Source: Bacteroidales bacterium (lineage in GTDB: Bacteria > Bacteroidota > Bacteroidia > Bacteroidales > Dysgonomonadaceae). Taken from it: a stretch of 32,991 bases of DNA. A model generated the notes under the pieces. That model searched no databases. It was given only the letters and a program-made list of their open reading frames with translations, and had not been told where the DNA came from. The translations under genes were made by a program, and so were the position numbers. Shown piece by piece: positions 10,907-19,111 of the stretch. Location: NCBI GenBank assembly GCA_012728155.1, contig JAAYFR010000159.1:1-32991 (forward strand), written 5' to 3'. Each line of letters begins with the position of its first letter. Position 1 is the first letter of the stretch.

Positions 10907-13612
10907 TTAGAATAATTTCATCTGGCCGGTAATCTCATCACGCAAATCTGCATCGGAGATATTTTCTTCGGAATTTTCTTCATTTTCTTCACCAATTTCC
11001 ACTTTCATTGCCTGTTGCGGCTCTTCTTCCGACTCAGGGAAGCGTTGTGGTTCCAATTCTTCTACCTTTGTCACCTCGAAATTGGAGATACGCTTTCCTT
11101 TTGCCCTATAACTTTTTACACCAATGAATTCCTCTACATCAACCTCTAATGGATCACGAAAACTGTCATGTCCGCCAAAGAGCGCTTTAATCCTCGGATA
11201 GGGCGTGTCGGTTAACAGAAACAGTTGAGATTCAACGTTCTCACCTGTAAAGCGAACTGGTTTTTCGGAAGGATCAAAAGTAAACCGTTTCAGATAAGCA
11301 TACCCTTGATCAGCATCAAAGAGAGCTGCCGTCCACACTTTATGCTCATCAAACTTCTCAATATGAAGAATATTTTGCGGGAAATGGTTGGTGAGGTCAA
11401 AATTGCAGATGTAATATTCACCATCGGTAGTGACTACCAGGATCATGTCATCACCCTGAAACTCACCAAGGAATTTACCGCTACCTTCGTAGTTGAGACG
11501 AAGGACATCGGGGTCGAACCATACTTTACGCCCACCGAGTGTCGACACTCCTTTCTGTTTCAACTGGATACGGTGCACTTCAACCTTGGTAAGGATATTT
11601 CCCATGGCTTGTCTCCCTTTGATCTCTATTTCACTGAAATCCTTCTCGAACTGAAGAATACGCATACGGGGCTTGGGTTTCAGAATCACTTTGATAGTCT
11701 CTGCCTCCCCATTAGGATTGACGCTAAAATAAGCGATGCGCGAACCCGGTTTTCCACGAGTAAGATCGTACTCTTTGTCACGTGTGACCCCTGTAACTGC
11801 GAACCGTTTGATGTAGTGCGGCGCTTTCTTACCGTCGCGGTATACCACATTATAAATAGTACGTTTATCGTTCCTCTTAAAAACACCCACATAGAGGATT
11901 CCTTTACCGACAAACATCTTGTCACTCACTTTCACTACCTTATACTTGCCATCTTTGAAGAAGACAATGATATCATCGATATCGGAACAGTTGCAGACAA
12001 ATTCGTCTTTTTTCATACCGGTACCAATAAACCCCTCTTCCCTATTTATATAGAGCTTTTCATTGGCTTCTACCACTTTGGTGGCTTCGATATTTTCGAA
12101 ACTACGAATGATGGTATGTCGCGGGAAGTGCTTACCATACTTTTCTTTGAGCATCAGGAACCAGGCGATGGTATAATCTACAAGATGATCGAGATTATGG
12201 TCGATCTCCTCTATCTCCTCTTTCAGTCTGGCAATCAGTTCATCCGACTTGTCGGAATTGAACTTGAGGATACGTCCCATTTTGATCTCCATCAATCGAA
12301 GGATATCCTCACCTGTAATTTCACGAAGGAAAGAGGATTTATAGGGTACGAGACGTTGATCGATATGGGCAACGGCCACATCCATGCTCTTTGCATTTTC
12401 AAACTCCTTGTCCTTATAGATACGCTCTTCGATAAATATTTTTTCGAGTGACGCAAACAAAAGGGACTCCTGCTTTTCACCCTTTTCAATCTCCAATTCA
12501 TTGCGAAGCAGCTCCCGGGTAGTATTCACCGACGAGCGCAATAGATCACTCACAGTTAGGAAATGGGGCCTGTTGTCGTCAATCACACAACAGTTGGGAG
12601 AGATGCTGATCTCGCAATCGGTAAAGGCATAAAGGGCATCAATAGTTTTATCGGAAGAGACACCGGGTGCCAGTTGCACCTGTATTTCCACATTTTGTGC
12701 AGTGATATCGTCCACCTTCCTAATCTTGATTTTCCCTTTTTCATTCGCCTTGAGAATAGAATCTACCAATCCTGCGGTTGTTTTTCCGTAAGGTATATCT
12801 TTTATTACTAATGTCTTGTTATCTATTTTGGCGATGGTAGTCCGGATTTTCACCGAACCGCCTCTTTCACCATCGTTATATCTCTCCACATCGATGTATC
12901 CACCGGTCTGAAAATCGGGATAAAGGGTAAACTCTTTCTCCTGTAAATAACGCACGGCTGCATCGCACACTTCGTTGAAATTGTGGGGCAATATTTTGGA
13001 AGAGAGTCCTACAGCAATTCCTTCAGCTCCCTGTACCAGCAGGAGGGGAAATTTAGCAGGAAGTGTGACCGGCTCTTTGTTACGCCCGTCATAGGAAGCT
13101 TTCCACTCAGTGGTCTTCGAATTAAAGAGTACTTCAAGGGCAAACTTATTCAGGCGTGCCTCAATATAACGAGGTGCGGCAGCACCATCACCGGTAAGTA
13201 TATTTCCCCAGTTACCTTGGCAATCGATCAGCAGCTCTTTTTGACCAAGCTGTACCAGCGCATCGCCTATAGATGCATCGCCGTGCGGATGATACTGCAT
13301 GGTGGTACCGATTATGTTTGCCACCTTGTTGTAACGTCCATCGTCCATCCGCTTCATAGCATGTAAGATACGACGTTGAACAGGCTTAAGACCATCTGAA
13401 ATATGCGGTACAGCACGCTCAAGAATCACATAGGAGGCATAATCGAGAAACCAGTTCTGATACATCTTGGAGAGGTTGAGTGAACTATCATCGCCCAACC
13501 TTACCGGCACTTTGGAGCCAGAAAAAGAATCAGAGGGACGAGAAATTTCGTCCTCTTTCATATTTTTATTTCTCTCTTTTGTATCGTCGTCGTTATCCAA
13601 TTTGGAAGGCAT
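10907..13612 (-). CDS. parC: DNA topoisomerase IV subunit A (GyrA/ParC family)
   Basis: 901 aa; YASYVILERAVPHISDGLKPVQRRILHAM, QYHPHGDASIGDALVQLGQKELLIDCQGNWGNILTGDGAAAPRYIEARL (catalytic Tyr), acidic C-terminus. Confidence 0.93.
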   Translation of the reverse strand: MPSKLDNDDDTKERNKNMKEDEISRPSDSFSGSKVPVRLGDDSSLNLSKMYQNWFLDYASYVILERAVPHISDGLKPVQRRILHAMKRMDDGRYNKVANIIGTTMQYHPHGDASIGDALVQLGQKELLIDCQGNWGNILTGDGAAAPRYIEARLNKFALEVLFNSKTTEWKASYDGRNKEPVTLPAKFPLLLVQGAEGIAVGLSSKILPHNFNEVCDAAVRYLQEKEFTLYPDFQTGGYIDVERYNDGERGGSVKIRTTIAKIDNKTLVIKDIPYGKTTAGLVDSILKANEKGKIKIRKVDDITAQNVEIQVQLAPGVSSDKTIDALYAFTDCEISISPNCCVIDDNRPHFLTVSDLLRSSVNTTRELLRNELEIEKGEKQESLLFASLEKIFIEERIYKDKEFENAKSMDVAVAHIDQRLVPYKSSFLREITGEDILRLMEIKMGRILKFNSDKSDELIARLKEEIEEIDHNLDHLVDYTIAWFLMLKEKYGKHFPRHTIIRSFENIEATKVVEANEKLYINREEGFIGTGMKKDEFVCNCSDIDDIIVFFKDGKYKVVKVSDKMFVGKGILYVGVFKRNDKRTIYNVVYRDGKKAPHYIKRFAVTGVTRDKEYDLTRGKPGSRIAYFSVNPNGEAETIKVILKPKPRMRILQFEKDFSEIEIKGRQAMGNILTKVEVHRIQLKQKGVSTLGGRKVWFDPDVLRLNYEGSGKFLGEFQGDDMILVVTTDGEYYICNFDLTNHFPQNILHIEKFDEHKVWTAALFDADQGYAYLKRFTFDPSEKPVRFTGENVESQLFLLTDTPYPRIKALFGGHDSFRDPLEVDVEEFIGVKSYRAKGKRISNFEVTKVEELEPQRFPESEEEPQQAMKVEIGEENEENSEENISDADLRDEITGQMKLF

Positions 13613-13770
13613 ATATTTTTAGAATAAAGAATAAATTAACAAGCAAATTTACTCATATGCCAATTAATTCATTAGTCTTATTGATACTATGTGTCACCCC
13701 TTGACAGGATCAGCATTCCGACACATTAAATCATTGTTCAAAGATAATAATTTTAAGAAGAATCACAAAA

Positions 13771-14685
13771 TCAAAAAGTCCACTCCTGAGAGGTCTTCGC
13801 CTTATTGGTTTCCGTGGGAATGGTTAGCTGGGTTTTGATCGGTTCATTCGTATTGTTCTGCACTCCTGAACCTTTATAATACTGCAACGCAGTTGGCATG
13901 ATGGATTCAATTCGTGCGATACGCTTACTATCGGTAGGGTGTGTGCTCAAAAATTCAGGTACCTGTGCGCCTTCTGAGCTCTGTGCCATTCTTGTCCAGA
14001 AAGGGACTGCAATTTGGGGATTATAGCCGGCAATCGCCATCAGTATCAAGCCAATCTCGTCAGCTTCATATTCCTGCTTACGGGCATAGGGCATCATAAT
14101 ACCATATTGTGCTCCCAAGCCAAAAACAGTACCTCCCAATTGCTGCATGGCTTGCGAATTACCCAAGAGTCCTCCCGCGATTGCACCGCCGTACTGCAAG
14201 GCAAGCTGTTGACTCAACCTCTCACTGGAGTGACGGGCTATTACATGGGCAATCTCATGCCCAACAACCACCGCCAGTGCCTCTTCAGTCTGTGTGACGG
14301 GCAATAATCCGGTATAAATAACCACTTTGCCGCCAGGCATTGCAAAAGCATTGACACTATTCTCTTTCACCAAATTAAATTCCCATGAATAGTTATCGAG
14401 TTCCGAAGCATATCCATTATTGGTATAAAAAATATTCACTGCATTGGCTATTCGGGTACCAATGCGGTTAACCATTTGTGCATTGGCTGAGCCTTTCTCA
14501 ACAGGAGCTGTACGCATGAACTCCTGGTATTGCTGCAAACTCAACGCAATAACTTCTTCATCGGATACTAATTGTAACTGTCTCCTTCCGGTAAACGGCA
14601 CACTTCCACATGATTCCATAAAAAGCACTGTAATGAACATTACAAATGTAAGTGTTATCGTTTTTTGTAAATTATTTTGCTCCAT
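13771..14685 (-). CDS. M48 family metallopeptidase, lipoprotein
   Basis: HEXXH in VVVGHEIAHVIARHSSERLSQQ; ARKQEYEADEIGLILMAIAGYNP; lipobox-like MESCGS; FLSTHPTDSKRIARIE. Confidence 0.93.
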   Translation of the reverse strand: MEQNNLQKTITLTFVMFITVLFMESCGSVPFTGRRQLQLVSDEEVIALSLQQYQEFMRTAPVEKGSANAQMVNRIGTRIANAVNIFYTNNGYASELDNYSWEFNLVKENSVNAFAMPGGKVVIYTGLLPVTQTEEALAVVVGHEIAHVIARHSSERLSQQLALQYGGAIAGGLLGNSQAMQQLGGTVFGLGAQYGIMMPYARKQEYEADEIGLILMAIAGYNPQIAVPFWTRMAQSSEGAQVPEFLSTHPTDSKRIARIESIMPTALQYYKGSGVQNNTNEPIKTQLTIPTETNKAKTSQEWTF

Positions 14686-14862
14686 AGTTTTTAATATTTG
14701 AATTTAATACCATCGATTTTGCAATTCAAGACTCCAAGAAAAAAATCTTCAAATCATAAGTTGAGACAATGTGTGGCAAAACCAAAATCAACAAGTTCAA
14801 ATTATGAAATCTTGACAAAAATATAAAAAAAACGATTCATTGTGACGCAAATCTGCATAAAA

Positions 14863-14901
14863 AAGAGTAGCCTGTCTATAAATTGTCAACTGGCTACTCT
14901 T
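14863..14901 (-). terminator. Rho-independent-type terminator for the DUF4293 operon (minus strand)
   Basis: Perfect 10-bp inverted repeat AAGAGTAGCC (14863-14872) / GGCTACTCTT (14892-14901), followed by a T-run when read on the minus strand; lies just downstream of the stop at 14933. Confidence 0.75.
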
Positions 14902-14932
14902 AAAACATAATTTATTGTGCGGAATATAGGTT

Positions 14933-15388
14933 TTATCTCCTAAGCCTGCTGAGTGAGCGAACCAATGCTTCATCAGCTCCAATTTTGCGAATGGCAAGAA
15001 TAGTGAGAATAATTGCAATCACAGGCATGATAATTCCTATACCTATTTTTTGGAAATGAAGTGTCTCTATAGAAGAAAGCCGATAGATAATATATCCAAA
15101 ATAGAGATAAAAACCTATCATAAGGATTATATTAAAGATGGAAAAACGTATCTGCAACATCCTATTCTTATAGAGAAAAACCGTAAGAAGGGCCAGTATC
15201 GAACTGGCAGCACCTATGACGAACAAGCCCCAAGTAGAGTCGTGGAGCTGACCGTTCACATAAATACCCATCGCTTCAAATAGAGCTTGGTCTGTATTAA
15301 ATAAGAAAATAGCCAAAGGGGTTACGGAAGCGATCAACATGGCAGCTGCCGCCAAAAGAAGAAAAACCGATTGAATACGTTGCAGCAT
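14933..15388 (-). CDS. DUF4293 family membrane protein
   Basis: MLQRIQSVFLLLAAAAMLIASVTPLAIF with four hydrophobic helices; position next to the RNAP omega-like gene is typical of Bacteroidetes DUF4293. Confidence 0.82.
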   Translation of the reverse strand: MLQRIQSVFLLLAAAAMLIASVTPLAIFLFNTDQALFEAMGIYVNGQLHDSTWGLFVIGAASSILALLTVFLYKNRMLQIRFSIFNIILMIGFYLYFGYIIYRLSSIETLHFQKIGIGIIMPVIAIILTILAIRKIGADEALVRSLSRLRR

Positions 15389-15389
15389 A

Positions 15390-15725
15390 CTATCCGAACA
15401 TTTCTTTTTCCTTCGACGGATTACGGTAATATATTTCCCCTTCTTTCCACTCTTCTATCGACAACAACGAGGGCTTAGGTAATTTTTCATAGAAGCGGGA
15501 AATCTCTATCTGTTCGTGATTTTCGAACACCTCTTCCAGATTATCGCTGTAAGAGGCAAACTCTTGTAGTTTAGCATCAAGATCTTGTTTCATCTCAACA
15601 GCCAACTGATTAGCTCTCTTACTGATAACCATCACCATTTCATACACATTACCCACCGGTTCCGACATGTTCATCACATCACGTGTTTCAGTGTTAGTGC
15701 TTGCCGCAATTTTCTTATAATCCAT
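15390..15725 (-). CDS. DNA-directed RNA polymerase omega/Rpb6-like subunit (Bacteroidetes type)
   Basis: MDYKKIAASTNTETRDVMNMSEPVGNVYEMVMVISKRANQLAVEMKQDLDAKLQEFASY...; 1-nt gap to DUF4293; adjacent to bamD. Confidence 0.82.
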   Translation of the reverse strand: MDYKKIAASTNTETRDVMNMSEPVGNVYEMVMVISKRANQLAVEMKQDLDAKLQEFASYSDNLEEVFENHEQIEISRFYEKLPKPSLLSIEEWKEGEIYYRNPSKEKEMFG

Positions 15726-15772
15726 TTTTATGATCTGTCTTGTTTTTTATTTTATTTAATTGATCTCATTGA

Positions 15773-16588
15773 TCAGGTTGTTGGAAGCTTTTCTATTTTC
15801 TCTTGTGCCTCGCGATAATATTTGTCGGCCTCAGTCATATATTTACCTTCCGGAAATGAATTTTTATAATTGAAATATTCATCTACTACCAAACGATAAC
15901 GCTCAGGTTGTGTACGCAACGTGCTATTCTGTGCATACTCAAAACGAGCACGCAAGATAATCATCTGGTATTCCTCCAAATATTTGGAAAAAGGATAGCT
16001 TTTCATTGCCTCACGGGCAGTGATGACAGACGACTCGTAATTATTACCCATATAATTTCCAAGATTCAGATAGAGTTGAGCGGCCAACAGCTCTTTATAT
16101 GCTAATTTTTCCTGTAACTCAAATAGATATCCTTTCGCCTGTTCAGCTCTATCAGTCTGTGGATAACGCTCTATATATTTTTGGAACTCAACAATGGCTG
16201 TATAGGTCTTCGTCTGATCCAGACGGGCTTCGGGAGAATCTAAATACATGCCGTACGCCGAATAGAAAAGAGCCGGCTCAGCATATTCACCATTGGGGTA
16301 AGTATTATAATATGAGGTAAACCACTGCGTGGCCGAATAATAATCTTTTGCGTTGTATTGACTCTGAGCCAAGAGATAAAGTGACTCCTCGGCTTGTGCC
16401 GTTCCCTTCATAAAGGTAACCAGTTCTTCCAACAATGCGGTGGAACGGTTATATTTCCCCTCCTCAAAATACTTTTTGGCATAACTATATTTCAAGTCTC
16501 TGTCAGTACTTTTCAAAATCTTGTTGTACTCGCTACAAGAACTCAACAACAAAGCAAGCAGTAAAAAGTAACTCAGTTTTATTCTCAT
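15773..16588 (-). CDS. bamD: Outer membrane protein assembly factor BamD (lipoprotein, TPR)
   Basis: Lipoprotein signal LLLALLLSSCSEYNKILKSTD, TPR pattern YFEEGKYNRSTALLEELVTFMKGT..AEESLYLLAQSQYNAKDYYSATQWFTSYYNTYPNGEYAEPALFYSAYGMY. Confidence 0.92.
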   Translation of the reverse strand: MRIKLSYFLLLALLLSSCSEYNKILKSTDRDLKYSYAKKYFEEGKYNRSTALLEELVTFMKGTAQAEESLYLLAQSQYNAKDYYSATQWFTSYYNTYPNGEYAEPALFYSAYGMYLDSPEARLDQTKTYTAIVEFQKYIERYPQTDRAEQAKGYLFELQEKLAYKELLAAQLYLNLGNYMGNNYESSVITAREAMKSYPFSKYLEEYQMIILRARFEYAQNSTLRTQPERYRLVVDEYFNYKNSFPEGKYMTEADKYYREAQEKIEKLPTT

Positions 16589-16613
16589 TACTTCACAAAT
16601 GGGTTTTAGTGTG

Positions 16614-16621
16614 CAAATTTA
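16614..16621 (-). promoter_or_regulatory. Putative -7 box (TAAATTTG) for the bamD operon
   Basis: CAAATTTA on + strand, 26 nt upstream of the bamD start; matches TAnnTTTG. Confidence 0.45.
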
Positions 16622-16670
16622 CTGAATCTTTCTCATTAATGAATCACAGTTCAACTGATTTTATTCAATT

Positions 16671-18185
16671 TTAGGATTTTGATGCAGCAAACTCCATGAT
16701 GCTATCTACATATTTTCTGTTATTAGAGAGTTTAGGCACTTTGTTCTGTCCCCCTATTCTTCCTCTGGATTTCAACCAATTATAAAAAGTATCTTTTTCC
16801 ATTGCTCTTATAATCGGCATATTGAGCGAAAGATTATATGAACGTTTTGCCTCGTAATCGGAATTCAACCGCTTTAGAATCTCATCAAGAATATGGGCAA
16901 ATTCATCCAAATCACCACTGTCCGGCATCATTTCAAACTCAATGAGCCATTCATGAGCACCATTACGAAAATCTCCAAAATAAACCGGTGCCGCAGTATA
17001 CTCGGTCACTTTTGCTCCCGTCAGACGACACGCTTCATCGATGGCTTTATCGGCATTCTCAACAATCAACTCTTCACCAAAAGCATTGATAAATTGTTTG
17101 GTACGCCCTGTTATCTTAAAAAGATAAGGGAGTGTAGAAGAGAACTGAATGGTATCGCCTATCCTGTAACGCCAAAGCCCCCCACTGGTGGAAATTACAA
17201 CAGCATACTGTACTCCCACCTCCACCTCACACAAAGGCACTGCAACCGGATTATCTTTATCCCACTCATTCACAGGAATAAATTCATAATATACTTCATT
17301 GTCAAGTAGCAACAGCATATCTTTGGATGTCGGCGCGTACTGTACGCCGAAAAATCCTTCAGAAGCATTATAAGTTTCCCAATAACACATCTTTGCTGAA
17401 GGGATTAATTTTTCATACTGTTCCTGAAACGGCAGAAAACTAACCCCACCATGAAAAAACACTTCGAGACGTGGCCATAGTTCGAGGATGGTAATGCCTC
17501 TCTCCTCCACAATCTTTTTCAGGAGCACCAATACCCAGGAAGGAACGCCTACCATAGCACGAATATCAGCATGCATCGCATAATCTACTAATTTTTGCAA
17601 TTTTTCCTCCCAATCGGGTATCAATGCAATGCTTTCAGGCGTCCTACTCCTCTTGGCCACTACCGGCAGGTTTTTCATTAAAATAGCAGATATGTCGCCC
17701 GTATAGATATCACCACCGATACGGTTAACTTGCTGACTTCCGCCCAATACCAATGTTTTTCCTAATATAAATGCAGTGTCAGGGTGATGATGGGCATAGA
17801 TACCCAACATGTGATACCCTGCACGATAGTTGCCGTTGTATAACGACTCTCTGGTAACAGGAATATATTTACTTTTATCCTCGGTTGTACCTGACGACAT
17901 GGCAAACCACCTAACCGGTGTATCCCAAAGCACATCCTGTTGTTGGTGTTTGATTATCCTATCGAGCCAGGGACGTAATTCTTCATAGGAGATGACCGGA
18001 ATCTTTGCAAAATCGCTACTATTTCGGATGGAATGAAAACCATGTTCGTTCCCGTAGATCGTATTTCGTCCATGCCTCAGCAAATAGTCAAGGGTTCGTT
18101 GTTGCGTTCCCAATGGATCTTCAATAAATTTTTTCACCGGTCTGTAATAACGGGAAAGTATGGAGTGAGTTATTTTCTGAATCAT
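16671..18185 (-). CDS. GH3 auxin-responsive promoter family protein (adenylate-forming acyl-amido synthetase fold)
   Basis: 504 aa; WFAMSSGTTEDKSKYIPVTRESL, EGFFGVQYAP, VVISTSGGLWRYRIGDTIQF, KITGRTKQFINAFGEELIVENADKAI: characteristic GH3-family motifs. Confidence 0.92.
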   Translation of the reverse strand: MIQKITHSILSRYYRPVKKFIEDPLGTQQRTLDYLLRHGRNTIYGNEHGFHSIRNSSDFAKIPVISYEELRPWLDRIIKHQQQDVLWDTPVRWFAMSSGTTEDKSKYIPVTRESLYNGNYRAGYHMLGIYAHHHPDTAFILGKTLVLGGSQQVNRIGGDIYTGDISAILMKNLPVVAKRSRTPESIALIPDWEEKLQKLVDYAMHADIRAMVGVPSWVLVLLKKIVEERGITILELWPRLEVFFHGGVSFLPFQEQYEKLIPSAKMCYWETYNASEGFFGVQYAPTSKDMLLLLDNEVYYEFIPVNEWDKDNPVAVPLCEVEVGVQYAVVISTSGGLWRYRIGDTIQFSSTLPYLFKITGRTKQFINAFGEELIVENADKAIDEACRLTGAKVTEYTAAPVYFGDFRNGAHEWLIEFEMMPDSGDLDEFAHILDEILKRLNSDYEAKRSYNLSLNMPIIRAMEKDTFYNWLKSRGRIGGQNKVPKLSNNRKYVDSIMEFAASKS

Positions 18186-18216
18186 TCTCTATAATGAATT
18201 GAAACGCACAATAGAA

Positions 18217-18918
18217 TTACCCCATGCGGCTTATTTTATGAAGCCGCTCTTCATCGATAATTTTTATCTTTCTCCCATCAATGGCAATGATGCGTTCATT
18301 AACAAAATTAGAAAGAGTTCGGATTGCATTGGATGTGGTCATATTGGAAAGGCTGGCCAAATCTTCACGTGCCAGATAAATATTGATTGTAGCACCATCC
18401 TCTTCCAGTCCGTAGCTTTCCTTTAAGGCTAACAACGACTCAGCAAGTCTTCCACGCACATGTTTCTGCGTTAGATTGACTACCCGTTGGTCGGCAATAC
18501 CAAGGTCTACCGACAATAGTTGAATAAAAAAGAAAGCTAGATTGCCATTTCCCCGCAGAAATTTCTCTATCAATTCCAGAGGAATCATACAGACTGTACA
18601 CGATTCGAACGCCATGGCTGCTGTCACATAATTCTCACGGGCAAAATAGGCCCTATATCCAAAATATTGTACGGGACGTATAATCCGGATAATCTGGCTA
18701 CGCCCCCCAATTCCATTTTTAAAAATCTTCACTTTCCCGGTGAAAAGACACATCAATTCTTTAGGTATATCATCCTCAAGATAAATCAGTTCATTCTTTT
18801 TAAAATTGACTATACGGGCGCTGTGGCGTAAAATTTCACGCTCAGTGTCCGTCAATATCCTCCAGATATCAGGTAATGAAGAGGATAAATCGATTACATC
18901 TTTTTTCTTTGCGACCAT
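18217..18918 (-). CDS. Crp/Fnr family transcriptional regulator
   Basis: cNMP-binding-like N-terminus (NELIYLEDDIPKELMCLFTGKVKIFKNGIGGRSQIIRIIRPVQYFGYRAYFARE) and HTH (YLAREDLASLSNMTTSNAIRTLSNFVNERIIAIDGRKIKIIDEERL). Confidence 0.92.
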   Translation of the reverse strand: MVAKKKDVIDLSSSLPDIWRILTDTEREILRHSARIVNFKKNELIYLEDDIPKELMCLFTGKVKIFKNGIGGRSQIIRIIRPVQYFGYRAYFARENYVTAAMAFESCTVCMIPLELIEKFLRGNGNLAFFFIQLLSVDLGIADQRVVNLTQKHVRGRLAESLLALKESYGLEEDGATINIYLAREDLASLSNMTTSNAIRTLSNFVNERIIAIDGRKIKIIDEERLHKISRMG

Positions 18919-18946
18919 GAATGTTATAGAACTATGTTCTAAAACA

Positions 18947-18954
18947 CAAATATA
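18947..18954 (-). promoter_or_regulatory. Putative -7 box (TATATTTG) of the crp-family gene
   Basis: CAAATATA on + strand 29 nt upstream of the start codon; TAnnTTTG consensus; no clear TTTG -33 element. Confidence 0.5.
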
Positions 18955-18975
18955 CCATTTTTTTATTAATGGCAG

Positions 18976-19005
18976 TCATAAAAATCACTTTTTTTGTGAT
19001 TATGA
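18976..19005. repeat. Interrupted palindrome, candidate operator
   Basis: TCATAAAAATCAC TTTTTTT GTGATTATGA: ATCAC/GTGAT and TCATA/TATGA arms, in the divergent intergenic region between the Crp-family gene and the DUF5686 gene. Confidence 0.5.
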
Positions 19006-19068
19006 GATTTTCTATTTTTTTTGAAAAGAAATTTTTCTACACAATATTGTTTCCATTCAATAAATACT

Positions 19069-19098
19069 TTTGACGATTAAAAAAAAAATGTATGTTTG
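19069..19098 (+). promoter_or_regulatory. Putative Bacteroidetes promoter for the DUF5686 gene
   Basis: TTTG (19069-19072), 18 nt spacer, TATGTTTG (19091-19098), 13 nt before ATG at 19112. Confidence 0.6.
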
Positions 19099-19111
19099 CA
19101 ATCTGTAAGGA

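Noticed and set aside
11225-12451. 408-aa plus-strand ORF
   Set aside because: Lies entirely antisense to the well-supported topoisomerase IV A gene; the translation shows no domain motifs and looks like a mirror-frame artefact.
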